DNA of 10,984 nucleotides from Holosporales bacterium (GTDB taxonomy: Bacteria > Pseudomonadota > Alphaproteobacteria > RUG11792): the NCBI GenBank assembly GCA_031257415.1, contig JAIROR010000107.1, positions 1-10,984 of the forward strand. Direction: 5' to 3'. Under the pieces are notes generated by a model, which worked only from the letters and a program-made list of their open reading frames with translations, did not search any database and had not been told where the DNA came from. Numbering within the stretch: the stretch's first letter is position 1; each line of letters begins with the position of its first letter. This document shows positions 1 to 6,548 of the stretch, one piece after another. Both the position numbers and the translations under genes were made by a program.

Positions 1-17
1 ACAAAAATTATTTTTTA

Positions 18-193
18 TGGTAGAATTATTCGGGGGCACCTTTTGAAAAAATTCTTCAGAATTTGCACAATTTTTGAGCAGCAAATAAGTAAAACAAAAT
101 ATAGTATTCCGAATACTGAAGCTCGAAAAGTTAACAAAGTCTTAATTTTTGGTTGGTTTTGCTGATTATTTTTTTGGAGCTGGGTTTGGGGAA
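18..193 (+). repeat. Left arm of 176-bp inverted repeat
   Basis: This stretch matches the reverse complement of 10809-10984 over 176 bp without gaps. By eye there are 14 mismatches, 13 of them transitions. The arm starts at the sequence TGGTAGAATTATTCGGGGG and ends at GGGGAA; beyond that the two flanks diverge at once. It contains small palindromes: AGTATTC-C-GAATACT near 102-116, and AAATTC/GAATTT near 49-64. Its reading frames differ between copies mainly at amino-acid-changing positions, so it does not look like conserved coding sequence. It may be a dispersed repeat or the edge of a larger mobile or duplicated unit. The outer limit is unknown because the partner arm runs to the window end. 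Confidence 0.9.
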
Positions 194-412
194 GTAAAGT
201 CGATCGGAAGCCGGCACATGTACCAATCACCTGGGTTGATTCCAGAGAATCATTGTTTCCCTTTAGTTTTAGTTACTTCCTTAACAAACCATCTATTTGG
301 CAGAGAAAAGTTAAAAGGTTTTGATTCTTATTTGGGCAAGAGCTATTTTTTTAGCGTTCCCGGGGGAAGTTTGGTATACAATACGATTCACGGGTTCTGC
401 ATATGTTGAAAA
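194..412. other. Intergenic stretch upstream of lolC
   Basis: No convincing gene is seen here. An 86-codon open frame starting with TTG at 149 runs to the stop at 407-409, but it begins inside the inverted repeat and resembles nothing I know. A possible extended -10 element (TGG-TATACA, 372-380) lies about 33 bp before the lolC start and has no good -35 match. It could serve lolC, but the evidence is weak. Confidence 0.35.
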
Positions 413-1624
413 ATGTTTGAGAGATTTGTGAGCTTAAGGTACTTGCTATCCAACAATGGATTCACGGCCGTTGTAAACTGGTTCTCATTTATAGGAATAG
501 CTCTTGGAGTCGCAACTCTGGTTATTGTTACTTCTGTTATGAATGGATTTCGCGAAGACCTCCTTTCACGGATTGTCGGAATGAAGGGACACGTTGTTGT
601 TTCATCATCAGTTTCTGGTGATATCAGCGGATATCAGGCTATTACAGATGAGATAAAGAAGACTGAGCACGTGCGGCAGGCGATTCCGATGATCGAGAAG
701 CATGCCGTTCTGATGGCCAAAGGAGAAGCACGAGGAGTCATTGTGAATGGCATTTCAGAAGACGATCTCAAGAATAAGAGACTTATTGCGGATAATATAA
801 CGTTTGGAGATACAACGGAGATAATTATAGGCAGGCGAATGGCGGAGATATTGCAGCTTCGCGTCGGAGACTCGTTCTCTTTGATGGTACCCGGCGGGGT
901 TGCAACTCCTTTCGGAATGATTCCGAAAGAGGAAGCCTTCACAGTGTCTGGGATCTTCGAGGTTGGAATGATCGATTATGATAAGAACATCGTTATTATG
1001 CCACTGTCAAAGGCGCAGGACTTCTTCGGTATGGAAGACGCTGTAAGTCAAATAGATGTATTTGCAGATAATATTGAAGTGACTCCGCAAGTTACCAAAT
1101 TACTCAAGGTATTGTGCGGGAACAGCTATAGGGTCCTAGATTGGCGACATTCAGATGCCTCAATCTTTCACGCTGTTGAAGTCGAAAAGAACGTCATGAC
1201 ATTGATCCTCAGCATAATCATCATTGTTGCCGTGTTCAATATAATCTCTGGATTGGCCATGCTCACCAACAGCAAGGTGAAGGACATAGCAATTCTAAGA
1301 GCCATGGGCGCCCTGCCACATTCGATAAAAAAGATCTTCTTCATCGTGGGAGCATTCATAGGAACCCTTGGCACCTCGGTTGGGGTATCTCTTGGATTGC
1401 TCGTCTCCCTTAATATCGATAGAATAAAACAGTTTTTGGAAAGATTCTCAGACAGCAAGCTGTTTAGCGAAGAGATATATTTTCTCTCTAATATTCCTTC
1501 GCAAACCAACTTTACGGAAGTATTTGTAATTGCTGGCTCCTCGATCCTGCTGTGCTTTATAGCAACAATCTATCCCTCAACGAAAGCCTCGAAGCTTTCC
1601 CCGGCCGAAGCCCTCAGAATTTGA
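413..1624 (+). CDS. lolC: Lipoprotein-releasing ABC transporter permease (LolC/LolE family)
   Basis: This is an inner-membrane subunit of the LolCDE complex, which extracts mature lipoproteins from the inner membrane and passes them to LolA for transport to the outer membrane. The 403-residue length is normal. One transmembrane helix lies at about 18-43, followed by a large periplasmic MacB-like domain (about 44-255). Three more helices are at about 261-284, 309-333 and 369-387. The FtsX-type signature KVKDIAILRAMGA (288-300) and the C-terminal ending YPSTKASKLSPAEALR are typical of the family. Many alphaproteobacteria carry one such permease in place of a LolC/LolE pair, so the choice between the two names is arbitrary. 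The ATPase lolD is not downstream; the next gene is on the opposite strand. The ATG at 413 has only a poor ribosome binding site, but it fits the usual family N-terminus. Confidence 0.93.
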   Translation: MFERFVSLRYLLSNNGFTAVVNWFSFIGIALGVATLVIVTSVMNGFREDLLSRIVGMKGHVVVSSSVSGDISGYQAITDEIKKTEHVRQAIPMIEKHAVLMAKGEARGVIVNGISEDDLKNKRLIADNITFGDTTEIIIGRRMAEILQLRVGDSFSLMVPGGVATPFGMIPKEEAFTVSGIFEVGMIDYDKNIVIMPLSKAQDFFGMEDAVSQIDVFADNIEVTPQVTKLLKVLCGNSYRVLDWRHSDASIFHAVEVEKNVMTLILSIIIIVAVFNIISGLAMLTNSKVKDIAILRAMGALPHSIKKIFFIVGAFIGTLGTSVGVSLGLLVSLNIDRIKQFLERFSDSKLFSEEIYFLSNIPSQTNFTEVFVIAGSSILLCFIATIYPSTKASKLSPAEALRI

Positions 1625-1633
1625 TTGCGGCAG

Positions 1634-1661
1634 CTCCGAAGAATAATAGACTCGGAGTTTT
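1634..1661 (+). terminator. Possible weak intrinsic terminator after lolC
   Basis: The arms CTCCGA and TCGGAG are separated by 12 nt and followed by TTTT, 9 bp after the lolC stop codon. The stem is only 6 bp and the T run is short, so it may be inefficient. It lies between convergent genes (lolC and dapB) and has a T run only on the plus strand. Confidence 0.4.
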
Positions 1662-1688
1662 GGGAAGTGGCCACGGAGCGTTGATTTC

Positions 1689-2474
1689 CTAGGTAGATGA
1701 AGTGAATAATGAATTAATGATGTTGTTCAAAACTGGCGTGACGGCTTCTTTTGTTAGGTCTGTCATATTATAGAAGCCGGGCTTCTGCTGGAAGACCCAT
1801 TTGGCGGCCGAAACAGCGCCCCTGGCAAAAATCTCTCTCGAGAAGGCCTCGTGCCTTATTGATATGCATTCGTTGTCGTTGATAAAATCGACACTGTGGA
1901 TGCCGTTTACCCGGCCGCATCTCTTGACCGAGAATCCGATCTCTCCTCTTTTCCTTGGGTCGACAATACCGAATCTGGCAAAATTCGCCACATCGCTGAA
2001 GTTTTGTTTCCTTGCCTCAGCAACTGTCTTTCCAAGCATGATAGCCGTCCCTGAGGGAGCATCCTTCTTTAGCCTGTGGTGAGTCTCTGATATCTCGACT
2101 TCGAAGTCTTCATCGAGCAACTGGGCAAGTTCATAAACAATAACGTTTGTCAAGGCCACGAGGACGCTCATATTAGGGGTGCTGAAAATAGACGTGAATT
2201 CAGCGCATTGTCTCATGAGATTTATATGCAATTTCGAAAGCCCAGTCGTTCCAACAACAATTGGCGTATTTACCTTGCGATCATAGATATGCCGAAGCAT
2301 AGCCTCCGTGGCCACTGGACAAGAAAAGTCTATCACGACGTCGGCTCTTCTGAACAACATAGAGATATTGTCTTTGCTCGAAACCTTGTTCACGATACTG
2401 TGCCCATCTTGCAGGGCACACTTAATAACACTTCCCCCCATGGCGCCAGTCGCGCCGAGCACAGAAACTCTCAT
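1689..2474 (-). CDS. dapB: 4-hydroxy-tetrahydrodipicolinate reductase DapB
   Basis: DapB is the cytoplasmic NAD(P)H-dependent reductase that makes tetrahydrodipicolinate on the diaminopimelate/lysine pathway. Its product feeds peptidoglycan and lysine synthesis. The 261-residue length is normal. The N-terminal Rossmann loop GATGAMG is at 7-13 and VGTTG at 74-78. The substrate-binding and catalytic block ETHHRLKKDAPSGTA is at 130-144; it carries the conserved histidine pair at 132-133, the lysine at 136 or 137, and the SGTA loop. The ATG at 2474 gives the expected start, MRVSVLGATG. The gene lies 15 bp downstream of ssb on the same strand and is probably co-transcribed with it. Keeping dapB suggests that this organism still makes meso-DAP for its cell wall. 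Confidence 0.96.
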   Translation of the reverse strand: MRVSVLGATGAMGGSVIKCALQDGHSIVNKVSSKDNISMLFRRADVVIDFSCPVATEAMLRHIYDRKVNTPIVVGTTGLSKLHINLMRQCAEFTSIFSTPNMSVLVALTNVIVYELAQLLDEDFEVEISETHHRLKKDAPSGTAIMLGKTVAEARKQNFSDVANFARFGIVDPRKRGEIGFSVKRCGRVNGIHSVDFINDNECISIRHEAFSREIFARGAVSAAKWVFQQKPGFYNMTDLTKEAVTPVLNNIINSLFTSST

Positions 2475-2489
2475 TTCTTGATACAGTTC

Positions 2490-2939
2490 TCAGAAAGGCA
2501 TATCGTCGTCTAGAGGAATATCGGCAGGCGCCTCGTCAACATGGCTATCAATAATATCGTGCTCCACTTGGGTATCACCGCTGTTGCGCCTTGCGTCCAA
2601 AAGAATGATATCTCCCTTAAATCTCGATATAACAACTTCCGTTGTATATCTATCTATGTTATTCGAATCTGTCCATTTTCTGGTTTGTATTTGGCCTTCT
2701 ACATACAACTTCGAACCCTTCCTAACATACTTTTCGCATATGTCTGCTATACGATCACTAAATGCAACAATTTTATGCCACTCAGTCTTTTCCTTTCTTT
2801 CCCCACTCACCTTATCTTTCCACATCTCGCTCGTTGCCAAGCTGAAGGAAACAACACGAGTTCCATCAGGGAGAAATCTTATATCGGGATCTTTCCCGAC
2901 ATTCCCCAGGAGATATACCTTATTCAAAGATATCGACAT
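2490..2939 (-). CDS. ssb: Single-stranded DNA-binding protein SSB
   Basis: SSB coats single-stranded DNA during replication, repair and recombination, and recruits partner proteins through its C-terminal tip. The protein has 149 residues. An OB fold covers about 1-110, starting SLNKVYLLGNVGKDPDIR. The expected DNA-stacking tryptophans are at 40, 54 and 89 (MWKDK, EWHKIV, RKWTD). A short acidic linker leads to the tip DDDMPF, which matches the canonical DDDIPF with a conservative change. The ATG at 2939 is supported by the start MSISLNKVYLLGNVG. A promoter-like extended -10 lies at 2979-2987. dapB follows after 15 bp. I see no second ssb in the window. Confidence 0.96.
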   Translation of the reverse strand: MSISLNKVYLLGNVGKDPDIRFLPDGTRVVSFSLATSEMWKDKVSGERKEKTEWHKIVAFSDRIADICEKYVRKGSKLYVEGQIQTRKWTDSNNIDRYTTEVVISRFKGDIILLDARRNSGDTQVEHDIIDSHVDEAPADIPLDDDMPF

Positions 2940-2978
2940 ACAAACTTTCTACCAAAACCCAAACACTCCACACTATAT

Positions 2979-2987
2979 ATTATACCA
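2979..2987 (-). promoter_or_regulatory. Extended -10 promoter for ssb-dapB
   Basis: On the minus strand this reads TGG-TATAAT, a consensus -10 hexamer with the TG extension. It predicts transcription from about 2972 and a leader of about 32 nt before the ssb ATG. No well-spaced -35 is present; the nearest TTGATA is 21 bp upstream. It lies in the 95-bp gap after suhB. Confidence 0.55.
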
Positions 2988-3034
2988 TCTAAATCGCATG
3001 CGGGATATCAACAATTTTGCTTATTCTCCTAAAA

Positions 3035-3805
3035 TTATGAAGATGATTTCATCCATTCGCAGCAATCGCATAGATTGTTTAATATTTCTAATGAAGAAGC
3101 GGCTATTATATCATAGCTTCCGTCTGTGTATTTTTTGTATTTCACAAATCCTCCTGCTTCTTGAACTAGGAGAATTCCTGTTGCTATGTCCCATATCATG
3201 ACGTTTTTGCAAATGCTTGCCTCGTATCTACCGGCGGCCACATGTGCAAGATCGAGTGCGATAGATCCCATTTTCCTGATAATTGCCCCAGTCTTAACAA
3301 TTGAAGCTTCGAGGTGACTCGGGAGGTGCACAGCCATCAGTGATTCATTTGTGTTCGTTCTGCCGGAGACGCGGATTCTATTTCTGCTTCCAACAAACGC
3401 TCCACTTCCCTTTTCAGCAATGAAGCATTCGTTTCTGATCGGATCAAGTGTTATTCCGGCAACAATATCTGTTCTCTCCGATAGAGCGATACTTATTGCA
3501 AAATACGATACGCCTCGCATAAAATTAGTTGTCCCGTCTATTGGATCGACTATCCACACCAAGTCTGCCCTACTGTTGAGTTCTTCTCCGCGTTCTTCGC
3601 ATATAAAAGATATATCGGGGTGGGCCTTTGCCAAACTATATACTATGGTTTCCTCTGCCCTTCTATCAGCATTTGTTACAAAATTCTGAAACCCCTTCTT
3701 AGAAACCTGCAGTTTCTCGAGTTCTCCAAAATCCCGTATAATGCTTACCGACGCCTTTTCGGCAGCCTTCCTCATGATGTTCAAATATGCTGCCTTATCT
3801 CCCAT
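3035..3805 (-). CDS. suhB: Inositol monophosphatase family protein (SuhB-like)
   Basis: This is a Mg2+-dependent phosphatase of the inositol monophosphatase family. In bacteria SuhB hydrolyses inositol-1-phosphate and related sugar phosphates, and in E. coli it also joins rRNA antitermination complexes. The 256-residue length is typical. All family motifs can be read: NFVTNADRRAE (41-51), the metal-binding pair E70-E71, the core WIVDPIDGTTNF with D87 and D90, and WDIATGILLVQEAGG from W205 with the metal ligand D206. The start MGDKAAYLNIMRKAAEKA fits the family. The upstream gene on the same strand ends 11 bp inside this one, which suggests translational coupling. The exact substrate cannot be read from the sequence. 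Confidence 0.93.
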   Translation of the reverse strand: MGDKAAYLNIMRKAAEKASVSIIRDFGELEKLQVSKKGFQNFVTNADRRAEETIVYSLAKAHPDISFICEERGEELNSRADLVWIVDPIDGTTNFMRGVSYFAISIALSERTDIVAGITLDPIRNECFIAEKGSGAFVGSRNRIRVSGRTNTNESLMAVHLPSHLEASIVKTGAIIRKMGSIALDLAHVAAGRYEASICKNVMIWDIATGILLVQEAGGFVKYKKYTDGSYDIIAASSLEILNNLCDCCEWMKSSS

Positions 3806-4322
3806 ACAATTTCCACAGTATCATAATTTCGAATCTTTCGCGCAAAACCCACACACGGACAAGATCTATTGTAACATAAATCTCAATCCCCACACACGTT
3901 GTTCTTTTTGATTCGCATGTTGAGCCACATGTTTGATTCACACGGAAATTTGACCACAATACTTTCTGATATGGATGTTTCATTTCATAAACAGGCCCTT
4001 GCTGAATTACAATAGCAGCTCGAATTGGAATGAAACCAATCGGAGACGGCACTATACTAGCCACTTGAGAACTAACCACTTGAGATTGGTCTTGCAAGGT
4101 TTTTTTCTTGCCATTCTGAGAAGCATGTACCCAAACACCAAAAGATTGCCCGAGAGGAGGCAGGTTGCCATCGGTATCTCTGACGGGATTCCGGGTTGGA
4201 AAAATCCACAATTTTTCATTAATTTGGCATACACCAAACCCCTCCTGGTTAACCCTGGGGCTCTCAAAGCCAGAAAAGCCCGCAAGAACAGGTGTCCGTA
4301 ATATGGTAGCATGGTTTTTCAT
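3795..4322 (-). CDS. Hypothetical protein overlapping suhB start
   Basis: I do not recognise this protein. The frame is open for at least 633 bases (from an ATG at 4427), long for AT-rich DNA. The start at 4322 (MKNHATILRTP) gives 175 residues and avoids an odd upstream extension; it has no strong ribosome binding site. The stop lies within the first codons of suhB, an 11-bp overlap typical of coupled genes, and this is the best argument that the gene is real. Four cysteines cluster at about 129-145 (TCGSTC, then TTC). No signal peptide, clear membrane helix or known motif is seen. Overlapping frames on both strands are also partly open, so decayed sequence is an alternative. Confidence 0.45.
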   Translation of the reverse strand: MKNHATILRTPVLAGFSGFESPRVNQEGFGVCQINEKLWIFPTRNPVRDTDGNLPPLGQSFGVWVHASQNGKKKTLQDQSQVVSSQVASIVPSPIGFIPIRAAIVIQQGPVYEMKHPYQKVLWSNFRVNQTCGSTCESKRTTCVGIEIYVTIDLVRVWVLRERFEIMILWKLYGR

Positions 4323-4353
4323 CTTCGCGCAAGAAAAATTTTTGTCCCATCCG

Positions 4354-4379
4354 AAATGAAATTTATAAATGAAATTTAT
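4354..4379. repeat. Exact 13-bp tandem duplication
   Basis: The unit AAATGAAATTTAT occurs twice head to tail with no mismatch. It lies just downstream of the MORN-gene terminator and upstream of the hypothetical gene ending at 3795. It has the same length as the duplication that disrupts the MORN reading frame. Confidence 0.9.
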
Positions 4380-4427
4380 AAAAGTGCGTGGGGGTGAGGT
4401 GATTCCAGTAGGAGACGCGCCACGCAC
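4378..4427 (-). terminator. Intrinsic terminator of the MORN-repeat gene
   Basis: Read on the minus strand, GTGCGTGG pairs perfectly with CCACGCAC across 28 nt and is followed directly by TTTTAT. The enclosed sequence can form an inner hairpin (roughly GTCTCC/GGAATC around a 4-nt loop, imperfect), which would shorten the effective loop. It starts 29 bp after the MORN stop codon. It would also separate the MORN gene from the hypothetical gene and suhB downstream. Confidence 0.65.
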
Positions 4428-4455
4428 AATATGGTATACAAAGCGCGTGAACAGA

Positions 4456-5262
4456 TTATATCTTCATTTCTTCATTTTTATCTGTATACTTTCTTTCCAT
4501 TCTATCATTTCTCCAATTTCCTTCATATACATTCCCATTCCTCCATGTAAACTTACCTTTTCCTTCTTTTTTATCATTCTTAAAGTCTCCTTCATATACA
4601 TCTCCATTCACCCATACATACTTACCTTTTCCTTCTGCTGCATCATTCTTTACATCTCCTTCATATATGTCTCCATTTACGTGTACATGCTTACCTTTTT
4701 CTTCTCTTACTCCTTTCTTCCAATCTCCTTCATATACATCTCCATTGTTGTACATCATTTTACCTTTCCCTTCCATTACATCATTCTTAAAGTCTCCTTC
4801 ATATACATCTCCATTTACTAATACTAACTTGCCTTTCCCTTCCATTACATCATTCTTAAAGTCTCCTTCATATACATCTCCATTTACAAATACTAACTTG
4901 CCTTTTCCTTCCATTTTATCATTCTTAAAGTCTCCTTCATATACATCTTCATATACATCTCCATTTACAAATACTAACTTGCCTTTCCCTTCCATTACAT
5001 CATTCTTAAAGTCTCCTTCATATACATTCCCATTTGCAAATATATACTTACCTTTCCCTTCTCTTACATCATTCTTCCAATCTCCCTCATATACATCTTT
5101 ATTTACGTATATATACTTACCTTTTCCTTCTTTTGCTCCTTCCTTCCAATCTCCTTTATATACTTCTCCATTGTGGTACGTCATTGTTCCTTTTCCATCT
5201 CTCATCTCTTCGTCTTCTTCCCCAATAAAGTGTCCGTTGTATACTCCATCTCTATACGCCAT
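4456..5262 (-). CDS. MORN-repeat protein, separated from its signal peptide by a frameshift
   Basis: This frame encodes about ten MORN units of 23 residues (core NGDVYEGDFKNDVMEGKGKL), from about residue 31 to 255, then a charged tail. MORN repeats form elongated beta-hairpin rods that bind lipids or proteins; in bacteria they also occur in secreted and surface proteins. The ATG at 5262 lacks a usable ribosome binding site: the nearest AGGAG is about 17 nt upstream and serves an ATG at 5275 in another frame. An export-signal leader at 5252-5368 joins this frame if one copy of the 13-bp duplication at 5250-5275 is removed. The original product was probably a secreted protein of about 299 residues. 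One unit holds an in-frame DVYE duplication. A promoter upstream and a terminator downstream are intact. Confidence 0.8.
   Translation of the reverse strand: MAYRDGVYNGHFIGEEDEEMRDGKGTMTYHNGEVYKGDWKEGAKEGKGKYIYVNKDVYEGDWKNDVREGKGKYIFANGNVYEGDFKNDVMEGKGKLVFVNGDVYEDVYEGDFKNDKMEGKGKLVFVNGDVYEGDFKNDVMEGKGKLVLVNGDVYEGDFKNDVMEGKGKMMYNNGDVYEGDWKKGVREEKGKHVHVNGDIYEGDVKNDAAEGKGKYVWVNGDVYEGDFKNDKKEGKGKFTWRNGNVYEGNWRNDRMERKYTDKNEEMKI
4798..5027. repeat. Near-identical MORN coding repeats, 150 bp apart
   Basis: Positions 4798-4877 and 4948-5027 match over 80 bp with one visible mismatch, and the last 58 bp are identical. The 150-bp offset equals two 69-bp MORN units plus the 12-bp duplication at 4936-4959. 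Such identity at the DNA level points to recent duplication or conversion among units. Confidence 0.8.
4936..4959. repeat. Exact 12-bp tandem duplication inside a MORN unit
   Basis: TTCATATACATC occurs twice in tandem on the plus strand, encoding DVYE-DVYE on the minus strand. It is in frame and lengthens one MORN unit from 23 to 27 residues. Confidence 0.92.
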
Positions 5263-5275
5263 CTCTATACGCCAT
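5250..5275. repeat. Exact 13-bp tandem duplication that shifts the MORN frame
   Basis: On the minus strand ATGGCGTATAGAG is present twice (5275-5263 and 5262-5250) and is followed by ATGGAGTATAC. Because 13 is not a multiple of 3, the upstream frame meets TAG at 5252-5254. With one copy the frame reads MAYRDGVYNGH straight into the MORN repeats. Confidence 0.93.
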
Positions 5276-5368
5276 TACTCCTGTCTTTTGAAGTGTTGTT
5301 GCTTTACTATCGCTTACGCATGTTTGCGCCATCGCTATTGTTATAATCAAAAACGTTTTCCTAACCAT
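5252..5368 (-). pseudogene. Detached signal-peptide leader of the MORN-repeat gene
   Basis: This 38-codon open frame starts at ATG 5368 and stops at TAG 5252-5254. It encodes a short positive N-terminus (MVRK), a hydrophobic core (FLIITIAMA) and a plausible signal peptidase I site after A14 (AMA, then QTC). A polar linker follows and ends in VMAYRDGV. The last residues are the same as the first residues of the downstream MORN frame, because the DNA there is duplicated. This is strong evidence that the leader and the repeats were one gene. A promoter with good spacing lies just upstream. As it stands, translation from here yields only a signal peptide fragment, unless slippage or a population variant restores the frame. 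Confidence 0.75.
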
Positions 5369-5411
5369 AATTCACTATCCGTTGAATAAAAACACAGACT
5401 AATTCAATTTA

Positions 5412-5440
5412 ATAATACAATATAATGTGTCCAAGTTCAA
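5412..5440 (-). promoter_or_regulatory. Likely promoter of the MORN-repeat gene
   Basis: On the minus strand TTGAAC (5440-5435) and TATTAT (5417-5412) are separated by exactly 17 bp. The matches to the sigma-70 consensus are 4/6 and 5/6. The predicted start near 5405 leaves a leader of about 37 nt before the ATG at 5368, the start of the signal-peptide frame and not the internal ATG at 5262. Confidence 0.5.
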
Positions 5441-5525
5441 GTGGGAGTGTGACAAAAAAATTTCTTATAAAAAATAAAAAAGCATGCTAGTAGGGTTGTA
5501 TTTCATAAAAAATGACTTGTAATGA

Positions 5526-5570
5526 AGAAGCAGTAGTGGTAGTATTATTATTAGTAGTAGTAGTAGCTTG
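5526..5570. repeat. AGT/ATT-rich microsatellite in the divergent promoter region
   Basis: A run of trinucleotides (AGTAGTGGTAGT, ATTATTATT, AGTAGTAGTAGTAG) lies between the MORN gene and the acidic exported-protein gene, about 80-120 bp upstream of the latter. It is imperfect, but its length could vary by slippage. I see no clear promoter hexamers for the plus-strand gene here. Confidence 0.6.
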
Positions 5571-5645
5571 GTTATTTATACATCGGTTTTATGGTGTTTG
5601 GTTATTGATCAAGCTTGAATGTTCGTTTTTTGGGAGTGTTGAAAT

Positions 5646-6449
5646 ATGAAAAATAATTACAGAAGTTGGTTAGTAATTGTTCTTGGTGGGGGACTTATTG
5701 CTGGTAGTGCGAATTGTAGTGATAGTGATGATGATGATGATGTTTATCAGGATGGGGAGACATATATCTCTGATGATGATCAATTGAGAGAGAGTGAGTA
5801 TGCTGAAAATGGAGGCAGCGAATGGGATCTCTCAGATTCAGAAGCGAATGAACAAGTCCCGAATGGGTACTGTATCTTCGGACCAGAAGACGTTAAGGAA
5901 GTTCTTAAGGAGGGGTACAATTACTTCGGACAAGGCGAGATTGTTAATAAAGCTCTTGAGGAAGCACTGAAATCTCCAGATTTAGACCCAAATTCTCCAG
6001 GTTTAGATCCAAATTCAATGGCGATTCGTGGATGCCTAAAAGTAAAGGAGCACGGGATTTATGTTGGTGATGGTGGGACTCTCACGTATAGGGAAGCTAG
6101 CGCCCTGGCATATGTGATCAAAGACATTTTGATCCTAATGAGAAAGGAGGCCGATGTCTATTATAAATATGATGCTATTGTTGAGTGTTATGGTAAAGAA
6201 TATGCTAATACTATGGGTATGATGCAATGTAATAATGCCATTGACAGGTTAAAACTTATGTTTTCGTTGCCCCCGGATAACGTAATTGCAGCGGCTAAGT
6301 CTAAAGGAAAGGTAATTGGAGTAGAAGTGCAGGATCCAAGCAAAAAGAGATTTTCAGAGAAATTTTACGGTTACGGGAAATACCCTAGAAGTTACGATCC
6401 CTACGAGTACTGGCCTGGAGACTATGATACTTCGAAGAAGTATTTATGA
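5646..6449 (+). CDS. Exported acidic protein of unknown function
   Basis: I do not recognise this family. The start has a ribosome binding site (GGGAG, about 9 nt before ATG). The N-terminus is a signal peptide: MKNNYRSW, hydrophobic to about residue 20, then AGSA before NC. The cysteine at 24 resembles a lipoprotein site, but ANC is not a canonical lipobox, so cleavage by signal peptidase I after A22 is as likely. Next comes a very acidic region (about 25-70) with a (GAT)5 codon run at 5727-5741. An imperfect 7-residue tandem repeat (SPDLDPN/SPGLDPN) lies at about 110-123, then a probably helical middle, and a Tyr-rich tail. The gene is divergent from the MORN gene, which also has an export signal. 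Its 3' end may be frameshifted (see 6424-6528). Confidence 0.75.
   Translation: MKNNYRSWLVIVLGGGLIAGSANCSDSDDDDDVYQDGETYISDDDQLRESEYAENGGSEWDLSDSEANEQVPNGYCIFGPEDVKEVLKEGYNYFGQGEIVNKALEEALKSPDLDPNSPGLDPNSMAIRGCLKVKEHGIYVGDGGTLTYREASALAYVIKDILILMRKEADVYYKYDAIVECYGKEYANTMGMMQCNNAIDRLKLMFSLPPDNVIAAAKSKGKVIGVEVQDPSKKRFSEKFYGYGKYPRSYDPYEYWPGDYDTSKKYL
5973..6014. repeat. Imperfect 21-bp tandem repeat in the acidic exported-protein gene
   Basis: Two 21-bp units beginning TCTCCAG and ending CCAAAT lie head to tail, differing at two positions. They encode SPDLDPN and SPGLDPN, so the repeat is in frame. Confidence 0.85.
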
Positions 6450-6528
6450 AGCTAGGCGCCGAGGTTCTTCTCCGCATGATAATGATAGTCTTCCGCCACC
6501 ACTACCAAAAATTGAAACTGAAAACTAG
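6424..6528 (+). other. Possible displaced C-terminus of the exported protein
   Basis: Here the +1 frame relative to the gene starting at 5646 is open, from after a TAG near 6322 to TAG at 6526-6528. Beyond the annotated stop it encodes a protein-like tail, SIYEARRRGSSPHDNDSLPP, then PLPKIETEN. This could be the true C-terminus, cut off by a one-base shift near 6430-6445, or chance. No ribosome binding site supports separate translation from the ATG at 6424. Confidence 0.25.
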
Positions 6529-6548
6529 GAAAGTTATCACGACACATC

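Noticed and set aside
15..230. 71-codon minus-strand frame through the left repeat arm
   Set aside because: In the right arm the same frame shows mostly amino-acid-changing differences, so it does not look maintained as protein.
149..409. 86-codon open frame starting with TTG, sharing its first residues with a frame in the right repeat arm
   Set aside because: The shared part lies inside the inverted repeat and starts right after a stop codon. The rest matches nothing, and the ribosome binding site is absent. I treat it as chance.
2541..3201. Two long plus-strand frames opposite ssb
   Set aside because: They lie opposite a definite ssb and across its promoter, and resemble no known protein.
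4258..4269. 12-bp inverted match GGGCTCTCAAAG with 10563-10574
   Set aside because: A 12-bp match is expected several times by chance in a window of this size.
4456..5262. Regular 69-bp repeats as a possible CRISPR array
   Set aside because: There are no conserved short repeats separated by unique spacers; the periodicity is that of MORN codons.
4667..5389. Long Ser/Thr/Pro-rich plus-strand frame opposite the MORN gene
   Set aside because: It is the antisense shadow of the repetitive MORN codons. Its repeats follow from the MORN units.
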